57,455 nt of DNA from Bradyrhizobium cytisi (GTDB lineage: Bacteria > Pseudomonadota > Alphaproteobacteria > Rhizobiales > Xanthobacteraceae): positions 1-57,455 of the forward strand of contig NZ_VSSR01000063.1 of NCBI RefSeq assembly GCF_008123515.1, read 5' to 3'. Positions 30,774 through 39,198 of this stretch are shown piece by piece; within the stretch, counting starts at the first letter, position 1; each line of letters begins with the position of its first letter. A program made the position numbers and the translations under genes. A model generated the notes under the pieces. That model was not told the origin of the DNA. It did no database searches and worked only from the letters and a program-made list of their open reading frames with translations.

Positions 30774-32246
30774 TCAATCATCAAACATCTTCGGCGGCAC
30801 GAACCCGCCGAATTCGCGCTCGATCAGCTCGGCCAGCTTCAGCGGCGTGCGGTCCTCGAGCCATGGGCCGACGATCTGGACGCCGACCGGCAGCCCATCC
30901 GGCGCGAAGCCGGTCGGGATCGCGGTCGAGGGCAGGCCGGGCAGCGTGGCGATGCCGGGCCAGGCGAGCTGGTCGGGATAGACGTGCTCCTTGCCGTCGA
31001 TTGTGATGCGGCGGGTTTCCTGATCCGGCGAATGGTCGTGGGGATAGGCGGCGGTCGGCATCACCGGACAGATCACGGCGTCGAACGTCTTGAACAGCTC
31101 GCGCCATTGCGCGCGCAACCGGGTGCGTCCGCCGTTCGCCATCTGCCAGTCGCGATGGCTGAGCGCGATGCCGCGCAGCCGCTCGGCGGCGAGGCTGTTG
31201 TCGCCCTCGGGCAGCGCGGCTGCCGCCGCCTTGGCGCCGGCATAGATGTCGGGCGCAAAACTTGCGGCGAGGAACGACATCAGCATGCGCATATAGAGCC
31301 GCGACGAAGCCGCGAAATCCGGCAGCAGCGGACTGCTGCGTTCGATCTTGACGCCTGATTTGGCGAGGTTATCGGCGAGCGCGTTGATGGTGCCGCGCAC
31401 GGCGGTGCCGGTCGGCAGCACCGGATCGGTGTCGATCACCAGCACGCGGAAATCCCTGAAGGCGGTGTGCCGTGCCGCCGGCAATTCGAGCCGATAGGCG
31501 AAGCCTGCATCGATCGGATCGGGCCCGGCCATCACGTCGAGCACCAGCGACAGATCGGCGGCGCTGCGTGCCATCGGGCCGATCACCGAGAGGTCACGCT
31601 CGAATGGCAACGGTGGCAGCGGCGGCGGCGTGTGGCCACGCATGGCGACGAGGTTGAAGGTCGGCTTGTGTGCGTAGACGCCGCAATGGAAGGCCGGCAC
31701 GCGCAGCGAGCCGCCGATATCGGAGCCGATGGAGAGCGGGCCGTAGCCTGCGGCGAGGGCCGCCGAGGAGCCGCCGGACGAACCGCCCGGCGTGCGGCCG
31801 AGATCGTAGGGGTTGTTGGTGGTGCCGTAGATGTCGTTGTAGCTTTGCCAGTCGCCGAGGCCGAGCGGCACGTTGGTCTTGCCGACGATGACAGTGCCAG
31901 CGTCCTTCACCCGCGTCACCGGCAGCGCGTCTTCCTTGGCAATGAAGTCCTTCTGCGCGGGAATGCCCCAGGTCGTCGGCAGGCCGGCGATGTTGTAGGA
32001 TTCCTTCACCGTCATCGGCAGGCCGAGCAGCGGCTTGCGCTCGCCGCGGGCCAGGGCCGCATCCGCATCACGCGCGGCGCTCAGCGCGCGGTCGAAATCG
32101 CGGACGCAGATCGCGTTGACCTTGCCGTCGTGACGTTCGATGCGGTCGATCGCGTCCTGCGTGAGCTCGACGGCGGAGACCTTCTTCGCCGCCAATGCGG
32201 CCGACAGCTCGACCGCGCTCTTGTAACTCCATTCCGATTTCGCCAC
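30774..32246 (-). CDS. amidase (amidase-signature family)
   Basis: A 490-residue amidase-signature hydrolase. The catalytic Lys lies in LPMTVKESYN, the cis-Ser in TPGGSSGGSSAALAAG and the nucleophile in GSDIGGSLRVPAF. The C-terminal GLPSTAIPTGFAPDGLPVGVQIVG is also typical. It starts with GTG at 32246, for which CAGGAG six bases upstream is a good ribosome site. It is a different subgroup from the amidase at 1407 and has no AtzG-like partner or transporter beside it. Acylamide or aryl-amide hydrolysis is likely; substrate unknown. Confidence 0.92.
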   Translation of the reverse strand: MAKSEWSYKSAVELSAALAAKKVSAVELTQDAIDRIERHDGKVNAICVRDFDRALSAARDADAALARGERKPLLGLPMTVKESYNIAGLPTTWGIPAQKDFIAKEDALPVTRVKDAGTVIVGKTNVPLGLGDWQSYNDIYGTTNNPYDLGRTPGGSSGGSSAALAAGYGPLSIGSDIGGSLRVPAFHCGVYAHKPTFNLVAMRGHTPPPLPPLPFERDLSVIGPMARSAADLSLVLDVMAGPDPIDAGFAYRLELPAARHTAFRDFRVLVIDTDPVLPTGTAVRGTINALADNLAKSGVKIERSSPLLPDFAASSRLYMRMLMSFLAASFAPDIYAGAKAAAAALPEGDNSLAAERLRGIALSHRDWQMANGGRTRLRAQWRELFKTFDAVICPVMPTAAYPHDHSPDQETRRITIDGKEHVYPDQLAWPGIATLPGLPSTAIPTGFAPDGLPVGVQIVGPWLEDRTPLKLAELIEREFGGFVPPKMFDD

Positions 32247-32346
32247 GACATGCTCCTGCGCTTCACTGAAGGGATGATGCGCAGTTTGGCCGAACGCCGC
32301 AACCGCCGTTTGATCGCGATTGCCATGCGAGGGAATGCCGAGGCTG

Positions 32347-33318
32347 CTATGCCGCCCCGATCAAGATCCCCACCGCCAGCACGATGGCACCGCCGAGCAC
32401 GATCTGGAATACGGCCTGGAGGAACGGCGTATCCATGTAGCGCGCGCGGATGAAGGCGATCGCCCAGAGTTCGAAGAACACGACGATGCCGGCGATCGCG
32501 GTCGCGATCCAGAATGCGTTGGGCCATGCGTCCGGCACGAGATAGGGCATGGTATGACCGAGCCCGCCGAGCGTCGTCATCGCGCCGCAGGTGATGCCGC
32601 GCAGCCAGGGCGAGCCCCGGCCCGTCAGCGAGCCGTCGTCGGACAGCGCTTCGGCAAATCCCATGCTGATGCCGGCGCCGATCGAGGCGGCGAGGCCAAC
32701 CAGGAACGTCTGCCAGTTCTGGTGCGTGGCGAAGGCCGCCGCGAACAGCGGCGCCAGCGTCGAGACCGAGCCGTCCATCAAGCCGGCGAGGCCCGGCTGC
32801 ACATATTGCAGCACGAACATCCGCCGCCGCGTGCGGTCTTCCTCGGCGCGCACGCCGGGCTTGAGAATCTGGTCCGCCAGCTTTGCCGCGGTCTCTTCAT
32901 GACCTTTCTCGGCTTCGGCGAGATCGCCGAGCAGGCGGCGCACCCCGGTATCCTGCGCCTGTTCGGCCGCCTTCACGTAAAACCGCTCGGCCTGCATCTC
33001 CATGGTCTCGACCTCCTTGCGGATGGTGTCGAGCGAGAGGTTCTTGGTGAGCCAGACTGGGCGGCGGCGCAGGAATCCCTTGACGTCCTCGCGGCGGATC
33101 GGAGGCAAATGAGGACCGAAGCGCTGCTCGTACATCTCCAGCAGCATGTGGCGATGGCCGCGCTCCTCTTCCGCCATCTCCTCGAAGATCTTGGCCGTAT
33201 CCGGATAGCGTTCCCGGAGATCCTCGGCGAAGGACATGTAAATGCGGCTGTCCTCCTCCTCTGAGGAGATCGCGACCGCAAGCACCTCGCGCTCGGTCAG
33301 ATCGGCAAAATTCTTCAC
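32347..33318 (-). CDS. mbfA: membrane-bound ferritin / iron exporter MbfA
   Basis: A 323-residue fusion of an N-terminal ferritin-like (rubrerythrin/erythrin-VIT1) domain and a C-terminal VIT1/CCC1 membrane domain. Di-iron ligands are visible in SSEEEDSRIY, EMAEEERGHRHM, ETMEMQAERFY and EAEKGHEE. The membrane half (VQPGLAGLMDGSVSTLAPLFAAAF onward) has about five helices. This architecture is MbfA, shown in Bradyrhizobium japonicum to export iron and to be repressed by Irr. An in-frame ATG at 33333 directly abuts the Irr box; the GTG at 33318 is preferred because AGG precedes it and the product then begins MKNFADLTERE. Iron-controlled expression is expected. Confidence 0.9.
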   Translation of the reverse strand: MKNFADLTEREVLAVAISSEEEDSRIYMSFAEDLRERYPDTAKIFEEMAEEERGHRHMLLEMYEQRFGPHLPPIRREDVKGFLRRRPVWLTKNLSLDTIRKEVETMEMQAERFYVKAAEQAQDTGVRRLLGDLAEAEKGHEETAAKLADQILKPGVRAEEDRTRRRMFVLQYVQPGLAGLMDGSVSTLAPLFAAAFATHQNWQTFLVGLAASIGAGISMGFAEALSDDGSLTGRGSPWLRGITCGAMTTLGGLGHTMPYLVPDAWPNAFWIATAIAGIVVFFELWAIAFIRARYMDTPFLQAVFQIVLGGAIVLAVGILIGAA

Positions 33319-33333
33319 GACGGCCTGTCTCAT

Positions 33334-33356
33334 TAGTTTAGAACTATTCTAAACTA
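33334..33356 (-). promoter_or_regulatory. Irr-binding iron control element (ICE box)
   Basis: TAGTTTAGAA-CTA-TTCTAAACTA is a perfect dyad with 10-base arms, containing the ICE core TTTAGAA-N3-TTCTAAA (33337-33353) recognised by the haem-regulated repressor/activator Irr in rhizobia. It lies 16 bases upstream of the GTG start of mbfA, which fits direct Irr repression under iron limitation. Known Irr biology plus exact sequence match make this a confident call. Confidence 0.92.
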
Positions 33357-33384
33357 TATAATGCGACGCGGTTCCCGGGTCAAA

Positions 33385-34533
33385 TCATGCGGCGCGGGCC
33401 TTTTCGAGGAAGTCGAGCAGCAGCCGGCTGACCTCGGCGGGCTGCTCCTGCTGCACCCAATGGCCCGCACCGTCGACGAGATGGCAACCGAGCATCTTGG
33501 TGCAGCCGCGCCCCTGCATTGCCTCGAACACGCCGGGGCGCTGATAAGTGCCCCAATCCTGCTTGCCCGAGATGAAGCACGCGGGCACGTCGATGCTGCG
33601 GCCCGAGAACAGCTGCATCTCGTTGTTGAGCGAGCCTGACGTGCCGTAGCGATACCATTGCAGGCCGCCCTGGAATCCGGTGCGGGCATATTCGGCGCTG
33701 TAATAGGCGAGGTCGCTGTCTGGCAGCCATTGATTGGCGGCGATCGCGGTCGGCGACGGCATCTCCTTCGCGACCGTCTCGGCCATGGTCTCACCGAGGT
33801 TCATCACGTAATAGGTCGGCAGCTTGGCAAGCTCGCCTGCCGACCATGATTTCAGCGGATATGGCTTGTTGTCGATCCAGTCCGCGCTCTTGTGATGATA
33901 ATAGGCGCGCAGGAAATCATGCACGCCTTGCGGCGCGTGCTGCATGTCGGCGTTGGCGGCGCGCGTCGCATAGTACCATTGATAGTGGATGCGCGGGCGC
34001 GGCAGCGCGGCGAGTTCGCGATGCACGGGATCTTCGACCGGTGGCTTCGCGGGACTATCGACCGTGTCGAAGGGCAACGCCGGCGCTCCGCCGAACGGCG
34101 CGCTCATCAACGTCACCGAACGAAACACGTCGGGCCGGATCAGCGCGCACCACGCCGCGACCGGGCTGCCGAAATCGTGTCCGGCGAGATCGACCTGCCT
34201 GTAGCCGAACGCCGTCACCAGGGCGAGCGCATCGCGGACGAGGTTGAGAAGAGAGAATGGGGTGAGATCGCCGTCGTAATCCGCGGTCCAGCCGGTCGTG
34301 CGGCCATAGCCGCGCTGGTCGGGCGCGAGCACGTGATAGCCGGCCTCGCTGAGCGCCGGCATCACCTTGCGCCAGGAGAACGCGAGCTCGGGAAACCCGT
34401 GCAGCAGCAGGATGCAGGGACGGCCCCTGGTCTCGAAGCCGGCCTCGAGCACATGCATCCGCAAGCCGTTGATGCCGTCGACATACCGCGAGCGGATGCC
34501 GGCGGGGAGGGGAATGTCGGGAAGTGCTGTCAT
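33385..34533 (-). CDS. alpha/beta hydrolase, epoxide hydrolase-like
   Basis: A 382-residue alpha/beta hydrolase of the epoxide-hydrolase type. The oxyanion segment HGFPELAFSWRKVMPAL, the nucleophile elbow GHDFGSPVAAW (Asp nucleophile) and the C-terminal catalytic His in VDGAGHWVQQEQP are present. FQGGLQWYR in the cap region carries the Tyr expected to activate the epoxide. ATG 34533 with GGAGA upstream is chosen over the longer frame to 34629, which enters repeat DNA. Catabolic or detoxifying opening of an epoxide is likely. It is tail-to-tail with nothing; the ICE-controlled mbfA gene follows on the same strand. Confidence 0.9.
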   Translation of the reverse strand: MTALPDIPLPAGIRSRYVDGINGLRMHVLEAGFETRGRPCILLLHGFPELAFSWRKVMPALSEAGYHVLAPDQRGYGRTTGWTADYDGDLTPFSLLNLVRDALALVTAFGYRQVDLAGHDFGSPVAAWCALIRPDVFRSVTLMSAPFGGAPALPFDTVDSPAKPPVEDPVHRELAALPRPRIHYQWYYATRAANADMQHAPQGVHDFLRAYYHHKSADWIDNKPYPLKSWSAGELAKLPTYYVMNLGETMAETVAKEMPSPTAIAANQWLPDSDLAYYSAEYARTGFQGGLQWYRYGTSGSLNNEMQLFSGRSIDVPACFISGKQDWGTYQRPGVFEAMQGRGCTKMLGCHLVDGAGHWVQQEQPAEVSRLLLDFLEKARAA

Positions 34534-34557
34534 TGCTTTCTCCACGCGGGTGGAATC

Positions 34558-34651
34558 GTAGGCTGGGCAAAGGCGCGCACTTCGCGCGCCGTGCTCACCA
34601 TTCCCTGGCGCATTTGGCATGGTGGGCACGCTTTGCTTTGCCCACTCTACG
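34558..34651. repeat. intergenic repeat (GTAGGCTGGGCAAAGGCGCG...GCCCACTCTACGG type)
   Basis: The left part GTAGGCTGGGCAAAGGCGCGC and right part GGTGGGCACGCTTTGCTTTGCCCACTCTAC form opposing arms. A shorter relative is at 38490-38529. It lies between the MBL-fold gene and the epoxide hydrolase gene. Confidence 0.7.
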
Positions 34652-34665
34652 GCGTCTCAGCTCAA

Positions 34666-35535
34666 TCACACCGCCGCACACACGAAGCCGCTACCCTTGC
34701 GCCTGATCTTCCCCACCGACGGCGAGGGAAAATGCGCGGTGCAGCACAGCGTGTCGGTGTCGCAATAGCGTTCCAAGAAGCTTCGCCGCGTCGTGGCCGC
34801 CTTGGCCGGGTCGACGTCGAACCTGATCGACAGCTCCGGATAGATTGTCTGCAGCGGCGAGTGCATGAGATCGCCGGAGAATACCGCGTCGTCCTGGCCA
34901 CGTCCCATCGCGACGGCAATGTGGCCGGGCGTATGGCCCGGCGTCGGCACGATGCGGACGTGATCGCCGATCTGGTGATCGTTGCTGACCAGCTCGTGGC
35001 GCTTGGCCTCGACCACCGGCAGCACGCTGTCGGCAAAGGGCGGAATCTCCGTCTTCGCATTCTCCGCGAACCAATGGTCGTACTCCTGCTTGGCGAACAC
35101 ATAGCGCGCTTTGGGGAACGTCGGCACCCAGCGGCCGTTCTCCAGCCGCGTGTTCCAGCCGACGTGGTCGACGTGCAGATGGGTGCACATCACGAAGTCG
35201 ATGTCGTCGACGGAGACGCCCGCCGCGGCGAGCCCGCGTTGATAGTTGTCGTCGGTCTTCATGTTCCATGCCGGCCGCTGTGGCCGCGGCTTGTCGTTGC
35301 CGATGCAGCTGTCGACCAGAATGGTGTGATGCGGCGTCTTGATCACATAAGACTGGAAACACAGGATCAGCGTGTCCCGGTCGTCGAGCGCCTTGGCTTG
35401 CCGCATCCACGCCCGGTTCTCGGCCAGCACCTCCGGCGTCAGGCCGGGCATGAAGTCCAGCGCCGGGAAGAAGGGCGCTTCCTGCTCGATGACGCGATGG
35501 ATGGTGAGATCGCCGACGGTGAATTTCAGGCTCAT
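34666..35535 (-). CDS. MBL-fold metallo-hydrolase
   Basis: A 289-residue metallo-beta-lactamase-fold protein. The zinc motif THLHVDHVG (HxHxDH) is followed by the expected His in TPGHTPGH, the bridging Asp in FSGDLMHSP and a late His in CCTAHFPSP. The size and the SYVIKTPHHTILVDSCIG opening resemble lactonase or other MBL proteins of the quorum-quenching group, but substrate cannot be read from sequence. AAGGGAAG lies before the ATG. It is probably in a leftward run with the serine hydrolase gene upstream, 43 bases away. Confidence 0.9.
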   Translation of the reverse strand: MSLKFTVGDLTIHRVIEQEAPFFPALDFMPGLTPEVLAENRAWMRQAKALDDRDTLILCFQSYVIKTPHHTILVDSCIGNDKPRPQRPAWNMKTDDNYQRGLAAAGVSVDDIDFVMCTHLHVDHVGWNTRLENGRWVPTFPKARYVFAKQEYDHWFAENAKTEIPPFADSVLPVVEAKRHELVSNDHQIGDHVRIVPTPGHTPGHIAVAMGRGQDDAVFSGDLMHSPLQTIYPELSIRFDVDPAKAATTRRSFLERYCDTDTLCCTAHFPSPSVGKIRRKGSGFVCAAV

Positions 35536-35578
35536 GCTCGCTTCCCTTGTTCGCTTCCCTTATTCGTTTCTCTTGCAC

Positions 35579-36760
35579 TCAGCGTGCGTCGCGCACGGAT
35601 GGAATGACGATGTTGGAGAGGATGTCGATCGCGGCGAGCCCTTCCTTGGGCTGGCCGTATTGGGCAGCGGTGGTCATCATGACGAGATCAAGCTCGGGCA
35701 CGATGAAGAGGCGCTGGCCACCCCAGCCGAAGGCGGCAACCCATTTGATTTCCTTGCTGCCGGCCAGCGAGCGGCCCATCCACCATTGATAGCCGTAGAA
35801 CAGCGTGCCGCCGAAATAGCCGATCGCCTGGAAGCGCGGCGTGATCGATTGCGCGATCCAGTCGGCCGAGACAACTTGTTGGCCGTTCCACTGGCCGCGA
35901 TTGAGCACGAGCTGGCCGATCTTCGCCGCATCGCGCGGCCGCAAGCGCAGGCCCGCGGCCGCTGCAATCTTGCCGTTCTTATAGGCCTTCCACTCGAGAT
36001 CGGTGATTCCGAGCGGCTGGAACAGCACCTCGCGCGCAAACGTCTCCAGCGGCTTGCCCGAGACGCGCTCGAGGATGTTGCCGAGCAGTTCAGTTCCGCC
36101 GCCATTATAGGTCCAGAGCACATCCGGCGGTGCAGCGAGTGGCTTTGCGAGCACATAGCCGATCGGATCGGCTTCAAACGTGAGATGCGGCTCGTCGTTG
36201 TTCGGATCGGTCCAGGCCCGCGCTTCGTCCCATTTCATCCCCGAGGACATCGTCAGCAGATGGCGCAGCTTAATGGCCTCCCAGCCCGGCTGCTTCATCG
36301 CCTGACGGTCGGGGAAGAATTTGAGCACAGGCTCATCAACGCCTTCGATCAGCTTGCGATCGATCGCAATGCCGACGAGCGTCGAAACGACACTCTTCGA
36401 TGCCGAACGCATGTCGTGCTTCGTCGTCGCGGTGAATTCGTGCTGGCCTTCCGGTTGCCCCCAGGGTTGGTCGTAGCCGGGGAAATACTGCTCGAAGACG
36501 AGCTTGCCGTGGCGCACGACGACAACCGAATGGACCGAGGTCGCGCGTTGTTTGAGCCGTGCAGCGATGCCGCAGAGTTGCGCGCCATCCATGCCAAGAC
36601 TGTCGGGCGAGGCGATCTCCCAGCCATCGTCGATCGATGACGGCGCTCCACAGGCTTGGCCTTGTTGTCCAGGCTCGGCCCGTAGATTGGTGGCTGAGAT
36701 GGAGAGCGCGAGCACAAGGCCCGCGCCGAGAATTGTGAACCGGGAGAATTGATCGCGCAT
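35579..36760 (-). CDS. exported serine hydrolase (beta-lactamase/PBP4-like family)
   Basis: A 393-residue protein with an N-terminal signal (FTILGAGLVLALSISATNLRA). The serine-hydrolase motifs are SxxK as SASK in HDMRSASKSVVSTLVG and YxN as Tyr-Asn in WTYNGGGTELLG; HLLTMSSGMKWDE is typical of the class C/esterase group. An in-frame ATG at 36766 is one base from GGAGA; the ATG two codons later, at 36760, has correct spacing and is preferred. The family includes esterases, D-aminopeptidases and 6-aminohexanoate-oligomer hydrolases. It is predicted periplasmic. Confidence 0.9.
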   Translation of the reverse strand: MRDQFSRFTILGAGLVLALSISATNLRAEPGQQGQACGAPSSIDDGWEIASPDSLGMDGAQLCGIAARLKQRATSVHSVVVVRHGKLVFEQYFPGYDQPWGQPEGQHEFTATTKHDMRSASKSVVSTLVGIAIDRKLIEGVDEPVLKFFPDRQAMKQPGWEAIKLRHLLTMSSGMKWDEARAWTDPNNDEPHLTFEADPIGYVLAKPLAAPPDVLWTYNGGGTELLGNILERVSGKPLETFAREVLFQPLGITDLEWKAYKNGKIAAAAGLRLRPRDAAKIGQLVLNRGQWNGQQVVSADWIAQSITPRFQAIGYFGGTLFYGYQWWMGRSLAGSKEIKWVAAFGWGGQRLFIVPELDLVMMTTAAQYGQPKEGLAAIDILSNIVIPSVRDAR

Positions 36761-36783
36761 CGTCATTCTCCAGGCATATCCCG

Positions 36784-37395
36784 CTACGCCGCTGGCGGCA
36801 CCGAGATCTTCACCGACGGCCGCTCCAGCATCTTCTGATGGAAGGCATCGAGCTTCGGATAGGCCTTGCGCCAGCCGCAATCGGCGAAGCGGAAGTCGGC
36901 GTAGCCGAGCACGCAAACGAGGCCGATCTGCGAGATGTCGAACGGGCCGTTCAGCACGTCAGGCATGTTCTCGAAACGCGCCATGCCGGTCCAGGCCCGG
37001 TTCCAGTGATCGTCCGACCACGCCTGCCATTGCAGGCCCTGCGGCCGCACCATCTTCTCGTAGCGGCACAGCAGCATGGAATCGAGCATGCCGTTGATCA
37101 GCGAGTGATTGGTCTTGGCCTTCCAGCGCCGCGGACCGTAATCCGGGATCAGGCTGCCGCCGGCCATCTCGTTGAGATATTCGACGATGACGTAGGAATC
37201 CAGGATCACGTCGCCGTCGTCAGTGATCAGCACCGGCAGCTTCTTCAGCGGCGTGATGCGCGAATAGTCCTCGTTGGCCGTGCCGGGTGCGACGGTCGCG
37301 GGCGTGAATTCGATCCTGTCGATCAGCCCAAGCTCGATCGCGGCAATGCGCACCTTGCGGGCGAACGGCGAGGCGGCGGAGAAGGAGAGTTTCAT
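36784..37395 (-). CDS. glutathione S-transferase family protein
   Basis: A 203-residue GST. The thioredoxin-like N-terminal domain has SAASPFARKVRIAAIELGL with the active-site Ser region and the cis-Pro/glutathione motif KKLPVLITDDGDVILDSYVIVEYL. The rest is the all-helical C-terminal domain. The ATG at 37395 starts the protein just after an intergenic repeat; the longer frame to 37605 reads through that repeat and is rejected. It lies 23 bases upstream of the serine hydrolase start and shares its strand. Conjugation or isomerisation of a toxic or aromatic intermediate is likely. Confidence 0.9.
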   Translation of the reverse strand: MKLSFSAASPFARKVRIAAIELGLIDRIEFTPATVAPGTANEDYSRITPLKKLPVLITDDGDVILDSYVIVEYLNEMAGGSLIPDYGPRRWKAKTNHSLINGMLDSMLLCRYEKMVRPQGLQWQAWSDDHWNRAWTGMARFENMPDVLNGPFDISQIGLVCVLGYADFRFADCGWRKAYPKLDAFHQKMLERPSVKISVPPAA

Positions 37396-37430
37396 CGGAA
37401 ATGTCCTGCGGGAGACCGGCAATTGGTTTC

Positions 37431-37516
37431 CGTCATTGCGAGCGAAGCGAAGCAATCCAGATTGCTTCCTCGGAGACAGCCTGGATTGCTTCGTCGCTTC
37501 GCTCCTCGCTATGACG
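37431..37516. repeat. palindromic intergenic repeat (CGTCATTGCGAG type), copy 4
   Basis: CGTCATTGCGAGCGAAGCGAAGCAATCC and its inverted partner CTGGATTGCTTCGTCGCTTCGCTCC...ATGACG fill the gap between the FAH-family gene and the GST gene, which read the same way. Confidence 0.85.
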
Positions 37517-37534
37517 GTGTGGCGACGCGGCGTC

Positions 37535-38377
37535 TTACGCCGCAACGATCTCCTGGCGCTGCTCGCCGAGGCCTTCGATGCCGAGCGTGATGACGTCGCC
37601 GACATTGAGGAAGGTCGGCGGCTTCATGCCGAGGCCGACGCCGGGCGGGGTGCCTGTCGTGATGATGTCGCCCGGCAGCAGCGTCATGAACTGCGAGACA
37701 TAGGAGATGCACTTGGCCATCGAGAAGATCATGGTCTTGGTCGAGCCGGTCTGGCGCCGCTGGCCGTTAACGTCGAGCCACATCGACAGGTTCTGCACGT
37801 CCTTGATCTCGTCCTTGGTGGCGAGCCAGGGACCGACCGGGCCGAACGTGTCGTGCGACTTGCCCTTGGTCCACTGACCCAGGCGCTCGGTCTGGAAGTT
37901 GCGCTCGGAGACGTCGTTGCAGACGCAATAGCCGGCGACGTGGTTCAGTGCATCGGCTTCCGAGACGTATTTTGCCCGGGTGCCGATGATCGCGGCGATC
38001 TCGACTTCCCAGTCGAGCTTGGTCGAGCCGCGCGGCTTCTCGACCTTATCGTTCGGGCCGGACAGCGAGGTGTTGGCCTTCATGAAGATGATCGGCTCGC
38101 TCGGAATGGCGGCGCCGGTCTCCTTGGCGTGGTCGCTGTAGTTGAGGCCGATCGCGACGAACTTCGAGATGCCGGTGACGGGCGCGCCGAACCGCGGCTT
38201 GCCGGAGACGGCGGGGAGCGAGGCGGGATCGATGGCGGCGAGCTTCGTCAGCGACGCCGGCGAATAGGCCTCGCCGGTCAGGTCCTTCACATGCGCCGAC
38301 AGGTCGCGCAACTGGCCGGATTTGTCGATCAGGCCGGGCTTTTCCGCACCCTTCTCGCCGTAACGAACAAGCTTCAT
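37535..38377 (-). CDS. fumarylacetoacetate hydrolase (FAH) family protein
   Basis: A 280-residue FAH-family enzyme with the usual two parts: an N-terminal lid (residues about 1-70) and the FAH catalytic fold. Motifs are FVAIGLNYSDHAKETG, the metal Glu pair in KLDWEVEIAAIIGT, and CNDVSERNFQ. TTGTPPGVGLG and LNVGDVITLGIEGLG finish the fold. Homologues hydrolyse or decarboxylate oxo-acids, including 2-oxo-hept-3-ene-dioate and ureidoglycolate-type substrates; the exact one is open. ATG 38377 follows GGGAG. It shares its strand with the GST and serine hydrolase genes downstream. Confidence 0.9.
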   Translation of the reverse strand: MKLVRYGEKGAEKPGLIDKSGQLRDLSAHVKDLTGEAYSPASLTKLAAIDPASLPAVSGKPRFGAPVTGISKFVAIGLNYSDHAKETGAAIPSEPIIFMKANTSLSGPNDKVEKPRGSTKLDWEVEIAAIIGTRAKYVSEADALNHVAGYCVCNDVSERNFQTERLGQWTKGKSHDTFGPVGPWLATKDEIKDVQNLSMWLDVNGQRRQTGSTKTMIFSMAKCISYVSQFMTLLPGDIITTGTPPGVGLGMKPPTFLNVGDVITLGIEGLGEQRQEIVAA

Positions 38378-38489
38378 TCTCGTTTCTCCCTTGGGATGGA
38401 CTGATCGGTTAATTAGCTTCATGGAACAGCGCGGCGGGAAATTCAACCGCTCAAAACGGGGCGCATTGCAGCCCCTCAATTCGGGTGAT

Positions 38490-38529
38490 CGTAGGGTGGG
38501 GCAAAGGCGCGAAGCGCCGTGCCCACCAA
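38490..38529. repeat. short intergenic repeat (GTAGGGTGGGGCAAAGGCGC...GTGCCCACCA)
   Basis: A hairpin-forming relative of the 34558 repeat: GGTGGGGCAAAGGCGC pairs with GCGCCGTGCCCACC. It lies between the divergent FAH-family and DUF3775 genes. Confidence 0.65.
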
Positions 38530-38626
38530 TTCTTTCGCTGATGCGAGTTTCCGCCATCAGGCGCAATGGATCATCTGGAGCAGTGCGGCGTTATCGCGGA
38601 ACCCAGGACGAGCCAAAGGGGAGCCC

Positions 38627-39103
38627 ATGCCAGAGCTTGCCATTTCCGCCGAGAAGGTCGCCTTCATCATCGAAAAGGCCCGCGAATTCGACGTCAAGGA
38701 GGCGGATACCGATCCGGATTCGGGCTCGAACCCGACCGATGACGACGCAGTCGACGTCCTGAAGGACAACGGCTCCGATCCGGTCCGCAACGAGCTCGGC
38801 GGCTTCATGATTGCCTTGAACGAGGACGAGCAGCTCGATCTCGTCGCGCTGACCTGGCTCGGTCGCGGCGACGGCGCGATCGATGATTGGGACGATTTGC
38901 GCGCCCGTGCTGTGGAGGCACGGTCCGAGTATCGCAGCCCGCGCCGTGAAACGGTGCAATACCTGCTCGGCGAGCCGATGCTGGGCGATCTGCTCGCCGA
39001 CGGGCTCGACGCATTCGGCATCGACTGGACCGACGAGCAGCTCACCGCAGATTCCTCTGATCCCAGCGAGCGGGACGAGGACGAGATCACGAAACGGCGG
39101 TGA
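38627..39103 (+). CDS. DUF3775 domain protein
   Basis: A 158-residue acidic protein with the DUF3775 pattern: ISAEKVAFIIEKAREFDVKE, DPDSGSNPTDDDAVDVL and ALNEDEQLDLVALTWLGRGDG. The last phrase is strongly conserved in this family as I remember it. A short C-terminal extension (about residues 125-158) is unusually rich in Asp/Glu/Ser. Function is unknown. AAAGGGGAG gives a good ribosome site for ATG 38627; the longer frame from 38519 is not supported. It is surrounded by minus-strand genes and appears monocistronic. Confidence 0.85.
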   Translation: MPELAISAEKVAFIIEKAREFDVKEADTDPDSGSNPTDDDAVDVLKDNGSDPVRNELGGFMIALNEDEQLDLVALTWLGRGDGAIDDWDDLRARAVEARSEYRSPRRETVQYLLGEPMLGDLLADGLDAFGIDWTDEQLTADSSDPSERDEDEITKRR

Positions 39104-39198
39104 TGATCCTCGATAACACATGACCCGCGCTTGGGCGCTGAAGCTCCCGCATCGTCATGGCTGGACTCTCCCCACTATCGCAGGCGGGATGACCGCTC

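Noticed and set aside
36784..37605. Longer GST reading frame through the intergenic repeat
   Set aside because: The upstream 70 codons are the palindromic repeat read as protein. The ATG at 37395 starts a normal GST.
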